Positions 44,947-54,423 of a stretch of 64,000 nt of DNA are shown here, in pieces. The number at the start of each line of letters is the position of its first letter. Position 1 is the first letter of the stretch. Made by a program: the position numbers and the translations under genes. The notes beneath the pieces are model-generated. The model was not told the origin of the DNA, searched no databases, and saw only the letters and a program-made list of their open reading frames with translations. The DNA lies in assembly GCF_001648775.1 (NCBI RefSeq), contig NZ_LVEJ01000001.1, positions 62,001-126,000 of the forward strand, given 5' to 3'. This DNA is from Pseudomonas fluorescens. GTDB lineage: Bacteria; Pseudomonadota; Gammaproteobacteria; Pseudomonadales; Pseudomonadaceae.

Positions 44947-45603
44947 ATGCGCCTGGCACTCTTCGATTTGGACAACACCCTTCTGGGCGGCGACAGCGAT
45001 CACGCCTGGGGCGACTATCTGTGTGAACGCGGCTTCCTCGACCCGATTGCGTACAAAGCGCGCAACGACGAGTTCTATCAGGATTACCTGGCCGGCAAAC
45101 TGGATAACGCCGCTTACCTGAACTTCTGCCTGGAGATCCTCGGCCGCACCGAAATGGCCGTGCTCGAGCAATGGCACAACGATTACATGCGCGACTGCAT
45201 CGAGCCGATCGTGCTGCCGCAGGCGCTGGACCTGCTGAAAAAACACCGCGACGCCGGCGACAAACTGGTGATCATCACCGCGACCAACCGCTTCGTGACG
45301 GCGCCAATCGCTGTGCGTCTGGGCGTTGAAACCCTGATCGCTACCGAGTGCGAGATGGTCGATGGCCGTTACAGCGGGCGCAGCACTGATATTCCGTGCT
45401 TCCGTGAAGGCAAGGTAACGCGCCTGAACCGTTGGCTGGAAGAGACCGGGTATTCGCTGGACGACAGCTATTTCTATAGCGATTCGATGAATGATTTGCC
45501 GCTGCTGGAGCAGGTGGCGAATCCGGTCGCGGTCGATCCGGACCCGAATCTGCGCGCCGAAGCCGAGAAGCGTGGCTGGCCGGTGATTAGTCTGCGCGAC
45601 TGA
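44947..45603 (+). CDS. HAD-superfamily phosphatase (subfamily IB)
   Basis: 218 residues. Motif I is [16 protein letters not shown], motif II TATN in [12 protein letters not shown], and motifs III/IV lie in GKVTRLNRW and [11 protein letters not shown]. The cap is of the helical IB type shared with phosphoserine phosphatase and a histidinol-phosphate phosphatase found in some bacteria. No signal peptide, so cytoplasmic. It is divergent from rppH, and the substrate is not identifiable from sequence alone. Confidence 0.87.
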   Translation: MRLALFDLDNTLLGGDSDHAWGDYLCERGFLDPIAYKARNDEFYQDYLAGKLDNAAYLNFCLEILGRTEMAVLEQWHNDYMRDCIEPIVLPQALDLLKKHRDAGDKLVIITATNRFVTAPIAVRLGVETLIATECEMVDGRYSGRSTDIPCFREGKVTRLNRWLEETGYSLDDSYFYSDSMNDLPLLEQVANPVAVDPDPNLRAEAEKRGWPVISLRD

Positions 45604-45610
45604 AATCGCC

Positions 45611-45685
45611 TTCGCGAGCAGGCTCGCTCCCACAGGGTATTTGTGAACCACACAGATCCAATGTGGGAGCGAGCTTGCTCGCGAA
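45611..45685. repeat. REPIN 10
   Basis: An inverted REP pair between the convergent HAD phosphatase and DUF2269 genes. Confidence 0.95.
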
Positions 45686-45708
45686 TGAGGGCAACTCGGT
45701 CTCAAGCC

Positions 45709-46122
45709 TTAAACCGGCTTGGCCCCCATCAACCCGGCAATGGCGAGAAATCCGATGCCGCTGACAATCGCCAGGGCCAGATTGAATTTCCAGTTACCAA
45801 CCCCGCTAGTCCACAGCCGATTAAGCCGCACCAACAGCCACACTGCACTCAACGTGGCCACGGCATAGATCACGCTGGAACCCAGAATCCAGAACTGCCC
45901 CAGTGGCCAGCCGATCAGGTGCACCAACCACCAGCCGGTGAAAGGCATGCTCAGCATACCGATCAGCATCAGACACCAGATAAACAACCAGGGACGTTGC
46001 ATCGTGCTGGCCGGCCCTTCGCTGCGATTACGCCACGTCAGAGCGGCAAGCCCCAGCCCGCTCGCGAGTATGATCACGGTTGCCGCGACGTGAAGTACTT
46101 TCAGGGTGGTCAGGGTTTCCAT
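45709..46122 (-). CDS. DUF2269-type inner-membrane protein
   Basis: 137 residues with four hydrophobic helices: LHVAATVIILASGLGLAAL, LFIWCLMLIGMLSMPFTGWW, FWILGSSVIYAVATLSAVWL and ALAIVSGIGFLAIAGL. The conserved histidine in helix one (KVLHVAA) is typical of this small membrane family, which resembles the CopD/cytochrome-like group. Function unknown. It is followed by a REPIN, and its start is 40 bp downstream of the ilvA stop on the same strand. Confidence 0.75.
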   Translation of the reverse strand: METLTTLKVLHVAATVIILASGLGLAALTWRNRSEGPASTMQRPWLFIWCLMLIGMLSMPFTGWWLVHLIGWPLGQFWILGSSVIYAVATLSAVWLLVRLNRLWTSGVGNWKFNLALAIVSGIGFLAIAGLMGAKPV

Positions 46123-46162
46123 GAATTTCTCTTCCTTGGGCCATGCCCATCAGCGTAGCCGT

Positions 46163-47677
46163 TCAGCCGAGAAACAGCTGATAGGCCGGGTTCTCGCTTT
46201 CGTCCCAGTATGGGTAGCCGATTTCCTCAAGGGCTGCCGGCACCAGATGACGCTCGTCGTGCGGCACTTGCAGGCCCGCGACCACGCGGCCATCGGCGGC
46301 GCCGTGGTTGCGGTAGTGGAACATCGAGATGTTCCAGCGCCCACCCAGCTTATTAAGGAAGTTGAACAGCGCACCCGGACGCTCCGGGAACTCAAAGCGG
46401 AACACCACTTCATCAATCACGTGCGCCGCGTGCCCGCCGACCATGTGGCGGATGTGCAGCTTGGCCAGTTCGTTGTCGGTCAGGTCGAGCACCGGGAAAC
46501 CCTGCTCGGTGAGGCTCGTCAGCAACGCACTGCGCGGATCGTTTTCCGGGTGCGTCTGCACGCCAACGAAGATGTGCGCTTCGCTGCCGGTGTTGTAGCG
46601 GTAGTTGAATTCAGTGATCTGGCGCTTGCCGATGGCTTCGCAGAACGCCTTGAAGCTGCCGGCCTTCTCGGGAATGGTCACGGCGATGATCGCTTCGCGG
46701 CCTTCACCCAGTTCGGCGCGCTCGGCGACATGACGCAAGCGGTCAAAGTTGACGTTGGCCCCGGAATCGATGGCGACGAAGGTCTGTCCGCTGACGCCGC
46801 GTTGCTCGACGTACTTCTTGATACCGGCCACACCCAAAGCACCGGCAGGTTCGGTGATCGAGCGGGTATCGTCGTAGATATCTTTGATGGCCGCACAGAT
46901 CTCGTCGGTGCTGACGGTGATCACTTCATCGACATAGTCTTTGCAGATGTCGAAGGTGTGCTGGCCGATCTGCGCCACGGCCACGCCGTCGGCAAAGATG
47001 CCCACGGTCGGCAATACGACACGCTCACCGGCGGCCATCGCGGCTTGCAGGCAGTTGGAGTCGTCCGGCTCGACGCCGATGACTTTGATGTCCGGGCGCA
47101 GGTATTTCACGTACGCGGCGATACCGGCGATCAGGCCGCCGCCGCCTACCGGGACGAAAATCGCGTCCAGCGGCTGCGGGTGCTGGCGCAGAATTTCCAT
47201 CGCCACCGTGCCCTGCCCGGCAATGGTGTGCGGATCGTCGTACGGGTGGATGTAAACGTAGCCTTTTTCATCGACCAGTTTCAGCGAGTAGGCCAGGGCT
47301 TCCGGGAACGAATCCCCGTGCAGCACCACTTTGCCGCCGCGCGAACGCACGCCTTCAACTTTGATTTCCGGAGTGGTCTTGGGCATGACGATGGTGGCTT
47401 TGACGCCCAGTACTTTCGCCGCCAGGGCCAGGCCCTGCGCATGGTTGCCCGCCGACGCGGTGACCACGCCACGGGCGCGTTCTTCATCGCTCAGTTGCGT
47501 CAGCTTGTTGTAGGCGCCGCGAATCTTGAACGAGAACACTGGCTGCAAGTCTTCGCGCTTGAGCCAAATGTCATTGCCCAGCCGCTCGGAGAGCTGGCGA
47601 GCGTTCTGCAGCGGGGTTTCTACGGCAACGTCATAAACGCGCGAGGTGAGGATCTTTTTGACGTACTGTTCGAGCAT
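46163..47677 (-). CDS. ilvA: Threonine dehydratase, biosynthetic
   Basis: 504 residues. This PLP enzyme deaminates threonine to 2-ketobutyrate, the first step to isoleucine. The PLP lysine is in FSFKIRGAYNKL, the phosphate-binding loop in ASAGNHAQGLA, and VPVGGGGLIAGIA is typical. The C-terminal ~180 residues contain two ACT-like regulatory domains (REAIIAVTIPEKAGSFKAFCE and HVIDEVVFRFEFPERPGAL, quoted in part) for isoleucine inhibition and valine activation. It is divergent from rpiA. Confidence 0.96.
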   Translation of the reverse strand: MLEQYVKKILTSRVYDVAVETPLQNARQLSERLGNDIWLKREDLQPVFSFKIRGAYNKLTQLSDEERARGVVTASAGNHAQGLALAAKVLGVKATIVMPKTTPEIKVEGVRSRGGKVVLHGDSFPEALAYSLKLVDEKGYVYIHPYDDPHTIAGQGTVAMEILRQHPQPLDAIFVPVGGGGLIAGIAAYVKYLRPDIKVIGVEPDDSNCLQAAMAAGERVVLPTVGIFADGVAVAQIGQHTFDICKDYVDEVITVSTDEICAAIKDIYDDTRSITEPAGALGVAGIKKYVEQRGVSGQTFVAIDSGANVNFDRLRHVAERAELGEGREAIIAVTIPEKAGSFKAFCEAIGKRQITEFNYRYNTGSEAHIFVGVQTHPENDPRSALLTSLTEQGFPVLDLTDNELAKLHIRHMVGGHAAHVIDEVVFRFEFPERPGALFNFLNKLGGRWNISMFHYRNHGAADGRVVAGLQVPHDERHLVPAALEEIGYPYWDESENPAYQLFLG

Positions 47678-47776
47678 CGGAAAGCATCACTGAGCGGTTG
47701 AGCGGGACCGAGGAGTCTAACCCGGCTTTTGCCCGGGCGACCACACGAATCCAGAGGTTTTAGCCACGCTTGCGGC

Positions 47777-47782
47777 TATAAT
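47777..47782 (+). promoter_or_regulatory. Putative -10 element of rpiA
   Basis: A perfect TATAAT lies 43 bp before the rpiA ATG in the ilvA-rpiA divergent gap. No good -35 is visible at the expected distance, so activation by a regulator or an alternative hexamer is possible. Confidence 0.5.
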
Positions 47783-47824
47783 GCCGGCCTTTCCGTTCTC
47801 ACCTTGCCCGCTTCCGGAGCCCGC

Positions 47825-48499
47825 ATGACCCAGGATCAACTCAAACAGGCAGTGGCTCAGGCCGCCGTCGACTTCATCCTTCCGAAACTCGACGACAAGA
47901 GCATCGTCGGGGTCGGCACCGGCTCCACTGCCAACTGCTTCATCGACGCACTGGCTCAGCACAAGGGCGCATTCGATGGCGCGGTCGCCAGTTCTGAAGC
48001 CACCGCCGCGCGCCTCAAGGGCCACGGGATTCCGGTGTATGAGCTGAACACCGTCAGCGACCTGGAGTTCTACGTCGATGGCGCCGACGAAAGCGACGCG
48101 CACCTGAACCTGATCAAGGGCGGCGGCGCCGCACTGACCCGCGAGAAGATCGTTGCCGCCGTGGCCAAGACCTTCATCTGCATCGCCGACGCCAGCAAAC
48201 TGGTGCCGGTGCTCGGCGAATTCCCGCTGCCGGTCGAAGTGATCCCGATGGCCCGCAGCCACGTCGCCCGCCAACTGGTGAAACTGGGCGGCGACCCGGT
48301 GTACCGCGAAGGCGTGCTGACCGACAACGGCAACATCATCCTCGACGTGTTCAACCTGCAAATCACCAACCCGGTGGAACTGGAAGCGCAGATCAATGCG
48401 ATCGTCGGCGTGGTCACCAATGGCCTGTTCGCGGCGCGTCCGGCGGACTTGCTGTTGCTGGGCACCAGCGAAGGCGTGAAAACCCTTAAGGCTGAGTAA
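47825..48499 (+). CDS. rpiA: Ribose-5-phosphate isomerase A
   Basis: 224 residues from ATG 47825 ([18 protein letters not shown]). It interconverts ribose-5-phosphate and ribulose-5-phosphate in the pentose phosphate pathway. Active-site motifs are [16 protein letters not shown] for phosphate binding, YVDGADESD with the catalytic Asp, and [16 protein letters not shown] with the conserved Lys and Glu. It is divergent from ilvA, as in other pseudomonads. Confidence 0.97.
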   Translation: MTQDQLKQAVAQAAVDFILPKLDDKSIVGVGTGSTANCFIDALAQHKGAFDGAVASSEATAARLKGHGIPVYELNTVSDLEFYVDGADESDAHLNLIKGGGAALTREKIVAAVAKTFICIADASKLVPVLGEFPLPVEVIPMARSHVARQLVKLGGDPVYREGVLTDNGNIILDVFNLQITNPVELEAQINAIVGVVTNGLFAARPADLLLLGTSEGVKTLKAE

Positions 48500-48538
48500 A
48501 TCCAGTCATCCACACATTTGTCGGCAGACAAATAAACC

Positions 48539-48628
48539 TGTGGGAGCGAGCCTGCTCGCGAAGGCGGTAGATCGGTCGATGCAGATGTTGACTGATCAGA
48601 CGCCTTCGCGAGCAAGCTCGCTCCCACA
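48539..48628. repeat. REPIN 11
   Basis: An inverted REP pair between convergent rpiA and the first SdiA-regulated-type gene. Confidence 0.95.
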
Positions 48629-48645
48629 GTATTTTGTGGTGTTGA

Positions 48646-49563
48646 TTAGTTCGGTGTTGGCTTTTTGAAGACGTAAAACAGGTTCGGCTCACTCACCAGA
48701 TACAGCGTCCCGTCATCATCCATCGCAATGCCTTCCGCCTGCGGCACGGTTTTCTTCAAACCCTGCCGCCCGCCACTGATGGACATCGTGCTCAACGGCC
48801 GCCCGTCGACATCCAGCTCCAGAATCAACCGCGACTCATCCGACAGCGCCAGTAAATGGCCGCTGCGCTCGTCGTACTGCAAACTCGACAGATCGCGCAC
48901 AAACATCCCGGCGTCACGCTTGGGATCGTTGATCACGTGCACCGCGTAGGACTTCTCCGGATTGAAGTGCGGAAAACCGTGGACTTCGTAGATCAGCATC
49001 GGGTTGCGCTCTTTCGCGACAAACAGGCGCTTGCCCACCGAGTCGTACGCCAAGCCTTCGAAACCCTTGTTGCCGGCCATGTGCACGCCGAGGGTCATCT
49101 GCTCGGCGTCCGCCGCGTCGAGGAAGGTGGTGTCTGCTTCCAGGTGAATCTTGATCAGCCGCTGCTGGCGCTCGTCAGTGATCACGTAAGTGTCGGCGCT
49201 GATGTATTCGACCGCTTCCGGATCGCCAAACCCAATCAGGGCAATGCGCCGCAGAATCTTGCCGTCGAGCGACAGTTCGACCAGTTCGGAATTCTTGTTG
49301 GTCACGGTGAACAGGCTTTTACGCACCGGATCGAAAGTCAGCGCCGAAACATCATCGTCCAGCCCATCAATCACCCGCGCCTCGATCTCCACTCGATACT
49401 GGTCCAACGCAATGGATTGACTGCTCAGCGGCTGCCACAACGTGTGCAGATTGAACCAGGCGCGCTCGAACAGGCGCATGTATTGGCCGATCACAATCAA
49501 CGCGATCAGGGCAATCACCGACAGGAGGATAATCAGAGGCTTGGGACGGGCAAGTCGACGCAT
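48646..49563 (-). CDS. SdiA-regulated domain protein, copy 1
   Basis: 305 residues with an N-terminal membrane anchor (about residues 9-28; LIILLSVIALIALIVIGQYM) and a periplasmic beta-propeller-like region (SdiA-regulated family, PF06977 type). Recurrent blades include VSALTFDPVRKSLFTVTNKN, LVELSLDGKILRRIALIG, GFEGLAYDSVGKRLFVAKE, and the terminal EGIAMDDDGTLYLVSEPNLFYVF. The family is predicted to bind ligands or calcium at the cell surface; its role is unproven. A paralogue of similar size lies 117 bp upstream on the same strand. Confidence 0.83.
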   Translation of the reverse strand: MRRLARPKPLIILLSVIALIALIVIGQYMRLFERAWFNLHTLWQPLSSQSIALDQYRVEIEARVIDGLDDDVSALTFDPVRKSLFTVTNKNSELVELSLDGKILRRIALIGFGDPEAVEYISADTYVITDERQQRLIKIHLEADTTFLDAADAEQMTLGVHMAGNKGFEGLAYDSVGKRLFVAKERNPMLIYEVHGFPHFNPEKSYAVHVINDPKRDAGMFVRDLSSLQYDERSGHLLALSDESRLILELDVDGRPLSTMSISGGRQGLKKTVPQAEGIAMDDDGTLYLVSEPNLFYVFKKPTPN

Positions 49564-49680
49564 TCGGGCGGGCTCGGGATCAAGACAGGCGGATGAAATA
49601 TCACGCCTGTCTGAACTGAAGCTTAATGGCCACTTGCCTGTCAGGACAATCAGACTTGTCTGAAATTGCCGCGAGGACCG

Positions 49681-50604
49681 TTATTTCTGTTTTTCGAAGC
49701 GGTAGAACAGATTGGGTTCGCTGACCATGTACAGCGTGCCCGCCTCGTCCATGGTCACGCCTTCGGCGCGGGGGATGGTGTTCTTCAGGCCATTGAAGCC
49801 ACCAAGCAGGGTCATGAAGCTGACCTGTTCGCCCTTCTCGTCCAGTTCCAGCAGCAGGTGCGAATCAGCGGACAACACCAGCGTATGGCGGGTACGCGGA
49901 TCAATCGCCAAGGCCGAGAGGTTGCGAATATCCAGTTCATCACTGGCAAGTTTTTGCTTGTCACCCTTGAGGGTCTGGCTGCCATCGCTTTTCCAGGTGA
50001 ACAGCGCCGGTGGACGCTCTTCGCCCAACAGCAATTGCTGGTTGTGCGAGTCCCAGGTGATCGCTTCGAAGGCTTTGTTCTGGTCTTTCGACGGGCCGAG
50101 ATCGTATTTCGGGAAGTCGGCGATGTTCAATTCGCGGGTGTCGGCGTCGACCTTGACGATCGACAGCATGTGCTGGCGCTCGTCGACAATCGCCATCAGG
50201 CCGTTTTCCATGACGGTCAGGCCTTCCGGATTGCTCCAGCCCACCAGCGGCATCTTGCGCAGTACCTCGCCCTGCAACGTCAGCTCAGCGAGAAACGGAT
50301 TTTTACCCATCACCGAAAACAGCGTTTTGGTCTGCGGGTTGTACGACAGATCGGAAGCCTCGTCCTTTTCCATCCCTTTTAGCGGCTTGGCATCGATCAC
50401 CACCCGATAGTCCGGCAGCCAGATGCTCTCTTTCTGCTCGGCCTGGCTTTCAAAGCGTTCCTGCAGCCAAAGCACACCGCGATCATCCCAATGCATGGCA
50501 AACGCCAAGGCATAGGCGGCGGCAACCACCAACAAGAGCCAGACATACCAACGCAGGGCGAAACGTGAACGGCGAGTGGGTTTGAGCTGAGTTTGAGATG
50601 ACAT
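49681..50604 (-). CDS. SdiA-regulated domain protein, copy 2
   Basis: 307 residues, the paralogue of the neighbouring downstream gene. It has an N-terminal anchor (FALRWYVWLLLVVAAAYALA) and the same propeller repeats (SDLSYNPQTKTLFSVMGKN, LAELTLQGEVLRKMPLVGW, FEAITWDSHNQQLLLGEE). The end, EGVTMDEAGTLYMVSEPNLFYRF, parallels copy 1 almost residue for residue. The tandem pair reflects a local duplication followed by divergence of the middle blades, which could give two ligand specificities. Confidence 0.83.
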   Translation of the reverse strand: MSSQTQLKPTRRSRFALRWYVWLLLVVAAAYALAFAMHWDDRGVLWLQERFESQAEQKESIWLPDYRVVIDAKPLKGMEKDEASDLSYNPQTKTLFSVMGKNPFLAELTLQGEVLRKMPLVGWSNPEGLTVMENGLMAIVDERQHMLSIVKVDADTRELNIADFPKYDLGPSKDQNKAFEAITWDSHNQQLLLGEERPPALFTWKSDGSQTLKGDKQKLASDELDIRNLSALAIDPRTRHTLVLSADSHLLLELDEKGEQVSFMTLLGGFNGLKNTIPRAEGVTMDEAGTLYMVSEPNLFYRFEKQK

Positions 50605-50762
50605 CGATGGACGCGTTCCGAAAATTCAGGCTATGGGTAATAGCACAAAGAGGCCGGCTCAGACGCCAGAATGAGAGGAATTATCCGTACAGGATGTGAA
50701 AAAAACGGCAAATGGCGGGATTGCCCTGCACTGCCAGCGGTCTGCAGGGCAGCACAAAACAA

Positions 50763-50852
50763 TGTGGGAGCGAGCTTGCTCGCGAAGGCAGAGTGTCAGT
50801 CGACATCTTTGTTGACTGACAAAATGCTTTCGCGAGCAAGCTCGCTCCCACA
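50763..50852. repeat. REPIN 12
   Basis: An inverted REP pair between the FAH-family gene and the SdiA-regulated copy 2, both on the minus strand. Confidence 0.95.
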
Positions 50853-50872
50853 GGTGATTTGCGGCGTGGCGG

Positions 50873-51538
50873 TTAGCGCACGCTGCTGGTGAAGCTGCTC
50901 GCGCCGACCAGTTCGAGGACGATGTCATCGCCAACGTTCAGCGGGCCAACGCCCACCGGCGTGCCGGTGAGGATCACGTCGCCGGCCTGCAGCGAGAAGC
51001 AGCCGGCCATGTGCTGGATCATCGGCACGATCGGGTTGAGCATCGCACTGCTATTACCGTCCTGACGCACTTCGCCGTTGATGGTCAGGCGAATGCCGAT
51101 GTCAGTCAGGTCAGCAAAGGTGCTGCCAACCACGAACGGGGCGATTACCGCCGCGCCGTCGAACGACTTGGCGATTTCCCACGGCAGGCCCTTGGCTTTC
51201 AGCTCGGCCTGCTTGTCGCGCAGGGTCAGGTCCAGCGCCGGGGCGAAACCGGAAATGGCATCGAGCACTTCTTCACGGCTCGGCTTGGTCGACAGCGGCT
51301 TGCCGATCAACACGGCGATTTCCGCTTCGTAGTGCACCGAACCGCGCTCGGTCGGAATGGCGAAACCGCCTTCCAGCTCGACCACGCAACTGCCCGGCTT
51401 GATGAACAGCAACGGCTCGGTAGGCACCGGGTTGTCCAGTTCCTTGGCGTGTTCGGCGTAATTGCGGCCAATGCACACGACTTTCCCGATCGGGAAGTGG
51501 ATGCGCGTGCCGTCGACGTACTGGTGCTGATAGCTCAT
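50873..51538 (-). CDS. Fumarylacetoacetate hydrolase-family protein (YcgM/FAHD1-like)
   Basis: 221 residues. Metal-binding acidic residues are in GSVHYEAEIAVLIGK, and the family start is VVCIGRNYAEHAKELDNPVP. SFDGAAVIAPFV and ILTGTPVGVGPLNVGD close the active site. Short FAH proteins of this kind act as acylpyruvate hydrolases or oxaloacetate decarboxylases/tautomerases. It lies 41 nt downstream of the D-2-hydroxyglutarate dehydrogenase gene on the same strand, suggesting joint handling of 2-oxo or 2-hydroxy acids. Confidence 0.87.
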   Translation of the reverse strand: MSYQHQYVDGTRIHFPIGKVVCIGRNYAEHAKELDNPVPTEPLLFIKPGSCVVELEGGFAIPTERGSVHYEAEIAVLIGKPLSTKPSREEVLDAISGFAPALDLTLRDKQAELKAKGLPWEIAKSFDGAAVIAPFVVGSTFADLTDIGIRLTINGEVRQDGNSSAMLNPIVPMIQHMAGCFSLQAGDVILTGTPVGVGPLNVGDDIVLELVGASSFTSSVR

Positions 51539-51579
51539 TTACCGACTCCTGCCTTCATTGATTCATCAAAGATTGCCGA

Positions 51580-52974
51580 TCAAACTGCGAAAATCTTGCC
51601 CGGGTTCATGATGCCGTTCGGGTCGAACACCGCTTTCACCGCTTTCATGTACTCGATCTCGACCGGGGAACGGCTGTAGGTCAAGTAATCGCGCTTGGTC
51701 ATGCCGACGCCATGTTCAGCGGAAATCGAACCGTTGTACTTCTCGACGGTTTCGAACACCCACTTGTTGACGGTCGCGCACTTGGCGAAGAACTCGTCCT
51801 TGCTCAGGTTATCCGGCTTGAGGATGTTTAGGTGCAGGTTGCCGTCGCCGATGTGGCCGAACCAGACGATTTCGAAGTCCGGATAGTGTTCGCCGACGAT
51901 CGCGTCGATTTCCTTCAGGAACGCCGGCACTTTCGACACGGTGACCGAGATGTCGTTCTTGTACGGCGTCCAGTGCGAAATGGTCTCGGAGATGTACTCG
52001 CGCAGTTTCCACAGATTCTGCAGTTGGGTTTCGCTCTGGCTCATCACGCCGTCCAGCACCCAGCCCTGCTCGACGCAATGCTCGAAGGTTTCCAGCGCGC
52101 TGTTGGCCACTTCTTCGGTGGTCGCTTCGAATTCCAGCAAGGCATAGAACGGGCAATCGGTTTCGAACGGCGCCGGTACGTCGCCACGGCCCATGACTTT
52201 CGCCAGGGCCTTGTCGGAGAAGAATTCGAAGGCGGTCAGGTCGAGCTTGCCCTGGAAAGCGTGCAGCACTGGCATGATCGAGTCGAAATCGGCGGTGCCG
52301 AGAACCATCGCGGTGAGGTTTTTCGGCGCACGATCGAGACGCATGGTCGCCTCGACAACGAAACCGAGGGTGCCTTCAGCGCCAATGAACAGCTGACGCA
52401 GGTCGTAACCGGTGGCGTTCTTGATCAGGTCTTTGTTCAGCTCCAGCACATCGCCCTTGCCGGTGACGACTTTCATGCCGGCGACCCAGTTGCGGGTCAT
52501 GCCGTAGCGAATCACTTTGATCCCGCCGGCATTGGTGCCGATATTGCCGCCAATCTGGCTGGAACCTGCCGAGGCGAAATCGACCGGGTAATACAGGCCT
52601 TTTTCTTCGGCGACGTTCTGCAAATGCTCGGTGACCACGCCCGGCTGACAAACGGCGGTGCGGTCAGTGAGGTTCACGTCGAGAATCTGATTCATGTAGT
52701 CGAACGACACGACCACTTCGCCATTCGCGGCCACGGCAGCGGCGGAAAGCCCGGTGCGCCCGCCCGATGGCACCAGCGCAACCTTGTGCGTGTTGGCCCA
52801 GCGGACCACGGCCTGCACCTGCTCGATGGTCTTGGGAAACACGATGGCGCTGGGCGCCGGGGCGAAATGCTTGGTCCAATCCTTGCCGTACGCATTCAGG
52901 GAGTCGGCGTCGGTCAGGACCTTGCCAGGCTCGACCAGGGTCTTCAGTTCATCAATCAGGGCAGGATTGGTCAT
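51580..52974 (-). CDS. D-2-hydroxyglutarate dehydrogenase
   Basis: 464 residues from MTNPALIDELK at 52974; the frame extends to 53004. It is an FAD-binding oxidoreductase of the VAO/GlcD type: PP-loop PSGGRTGLSAAAVA, GGNIGTNAGGIKVIRYGMT, and the C-terminal metal/substrate region WFGHIGDGNLHLNIL and SAEHGVGMTKRDYL. In Pseudomonas this enzyme oxidises D-2-hydroxyglutarate to 2-oxoglutarate. The metabolite is made by a side reaction of SerA, which is encoded divergently next to it. This coupling keeps serine synthesis running. The sequence and context match that well-described pair. Confidence 0.92.
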   Translation of the reverse strand: MTNPALIDELKTLVEPGKVLTDADSLNAYGKDWTKHFAPAPSAIVFPKTIEQVQAVVRWANTHKVALVPSGGRTGLSAAAVAANGEVVVSFDYMNQILDVNLTDRTAVCQPGVVTEHLQNVAEEKGLYYPVDFASAGSSQIGGNIGTNAGGIKVIRYGMTRNWVAGMKVVTGKGDVLELNKDLIKNATGYDLRQLFIGAEGTLGFVVEATMRLDRAPKNLTAMVLGTADFDSIMPVLHAFQGKLDLTAFEFFSDKALAKVMGRGDVPAPFETDCPFYALLEFEATTEEVANSALETFEHCVEQGWVLDGVMSQSETQLQNLWKLREYISETISHWTPYKNDISVTVSKVPAFLKEIDAIVGEHYPDFEIVWFGHIGDGNLHLNILKPDNLSKDEFFAKCATVNKWVFETVEKYNGSISAEHGVGMTKRDYLTYSRSPVEIEYMKAVKAVFDPNGIMNPGKIFAV

Positions 52975-53050
52975 CGACAGAACTCTCGAACAATTCATGG
53001 TCATCCTGAGAACGCTTCACGTCGCAGGAATGAGTGTTTAGCGGGGAGGC

Positions 53051-53062
53051 TATGCTAGCATA
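53051..53062. promoter_or_regulatory. 12-bp palindrome between D2HGDH and serA
   Basis: TATGCTAGCATA is a perfect palindrome, so TATGCT reads as a possible -10 on both strands. It is 76 bp from the D2HGDH start and 116 bp from the serA start, and may set overlapping divergent promoters. Confidence 0.5.
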
Positions 53063-53101
53063 TCGACCCCGCAGGACAGTGCCCAAGGCCAGATCCGCGG
53101 A

Positions 53102-53119
53102 GACGACTTTCTTGTCGTC
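53102..53119 (+). other. Hairpin in the serA leader
   Basis: GACGAC (53102-53107) pairs with GTCGTC (53114-53119) over a 6-nt loop in the 5' untranslated region. There is no U-tract and no known riboswitch pattern. Confidence 0.4.
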
Positions 53120-53178
53120 CGGGTCAGCGTCTGTTGACCATTTCCTGCCATTTTTCTCCGGGATACAGGTTTACGCAG

Positions 53179-54408
53179 ATGAGCAAGACTTCTCTCGATA
53201 AGAGCAAGATCAAGTTCCTTCTTCTCGAAGGCGTCCACCAATCGGCTGTCGACGTCCTCAAGGCGGCGGGCTACACCAGCATCGAATACCTGACTGGTTC
53301 CTTGCCGGAAGCCCAGCTCAAGGAAAAGATCGCTGACGCTCACTTCATCGGCATTCGTTCGCGCACGCAACTGACCGAAGAGATCTTCGATCACGCGAAG
53401 AAGCTGGTAGCGGTCGGCTGTTTCTGCATCGGCACCAACCAGGTTGACCTGAGTGCTGCCCGCGAGCGCGGTATCGCCGTGTTCAACGCGCCGTACTCCA
53501 ACACTCGCTCCGTTGCCGAGCTGGTGCTGGCCGAAGCGATCCTGCTGCTGCGCGGCATCCCGGAGAAAAACGCGTCCTGCCACCGTGGCGGCTGGATCAA
53601 ATCCGCAGCCAACTCCTTCGAGATCCGTGGCAAGAAACTCGGCATCGTCGGCTACGGTTCGATCGGTACTCAGCTGTCGGTTCTGGCTGAAGGTCTGGGC
53701 ATGCAGGTGTTCTTCTACGACACCGTGACCAAACTGCCGCTGGGCAACGCCACTCAGGTCGGCAACCTGCACGAACTGCTGGGCATGTCCGACATCGTCA
53801 CCCTGCACGTTCCGGAAACCGCTGCGACCCAGTGGATGATCGGCGAGAAGGAAATCCGCGCCATCAAGAAGGGCGGCATCCTGATCAATGCGGCGCGCGG
53901 CACCGTGGTCGAGCTGGACGCCCTGGCGGACGCGATCAAGGACAAGCACCTGATCGGCGCAGCCATCGACGTATTCCCGGTGGAGCCACGCTCCAACGAC
54001 GAAGAGTTCGAAAGCCCGCTGCGTGGCCTCGACAACGTCATCCTGACCCCGCACATCGGTGGTTCGACCGCCGAAGCGCAAGCCAACATCGGTCTGGAAG
54101 TGGCAGAGAAACTGGTCAAGTACAGCGACAACGGTACCTCGGTTTCGTCGGTGAACTTCCCGGAAGTGGCCCTGCCGGCTCACCCTGGCAAGCACCGCCT
54201 GCTGCACATCCACGAGAACATCCCGGGTGTGATGAGCGAGATCAACAAGGTCTTCGCCGAAAACGGCATCAACATCTCCGGTCAGTTCCTGCAGACCAAC
54301 GAGAAGGTTGGCTACGTGGTGATCGACGTCGACGCCGAGTACTCGGATCTGGCGCAAGAGAAGCTGCAGCACATCAACGGCACTATCCGTAGCCGCGTTT
54401 TGTTCTGA
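53179..54408 (+). CDS. serA: D-3-phosphoglycerate dehydrogenase
   Basis: 409 residues from ATG 53179. It catalyses the first step of serine synthesis, 3-phosphoglycerate to 3-phosphohydroxypyruvate, and by side reaction reduces 2-oxoglutarate to D-2-hydroxyglutarate. The NAD fold motif is LGIVGYGSIGTQLSVLAE, the catalytic Arg lies in LINAARGTVVELDAL, and the His is in LTPHIGGSTAEAQ. The C-terminal ~75 residues form an ACT domain (HIHENIPGVMSEINKVFAE) for serine feedback. It is divergent from D2HGDH, and a strong terminator follows. Confidence 0.97.
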   Translation: MSKTSLDKSKIKFLLLEGVHQSAVDVLKAAGYTSIEYLTGSLPEAQLKEKIADAHFIGIRSRTQLTEEIFDHAKKLVAVGCFCIGTNQVDLSAARERGIAVFNAPYSNTRSVAELVLAEAILLLRGIPEKNASCHRGGWIKSAANSFEIRGKKLGIVGYGSIGTQLSVLAEGLGMQVFFYDTVTKLPLGNATQVGNLHELLGMSDIVTLHVPETAATQWMIGEKEIRAIKKGGILINAARGTVVELDALADAIKDKHLIGAAIDVFPVEPRSNDEEFESPLRGLDNVILTPHIGGSTAEAQANIGLEVAEKLVKYSDNGTSVSSVNFPEVALPAHPGKHRLLHIHENIPGVMSEINKVFAENGINISGQFLQTNEKVGYVVIDVDAEYSDLAQEKLQHINGTIRSRVLF

Positions 54409-54423
54409 TTTAGCGTTGAGCGA

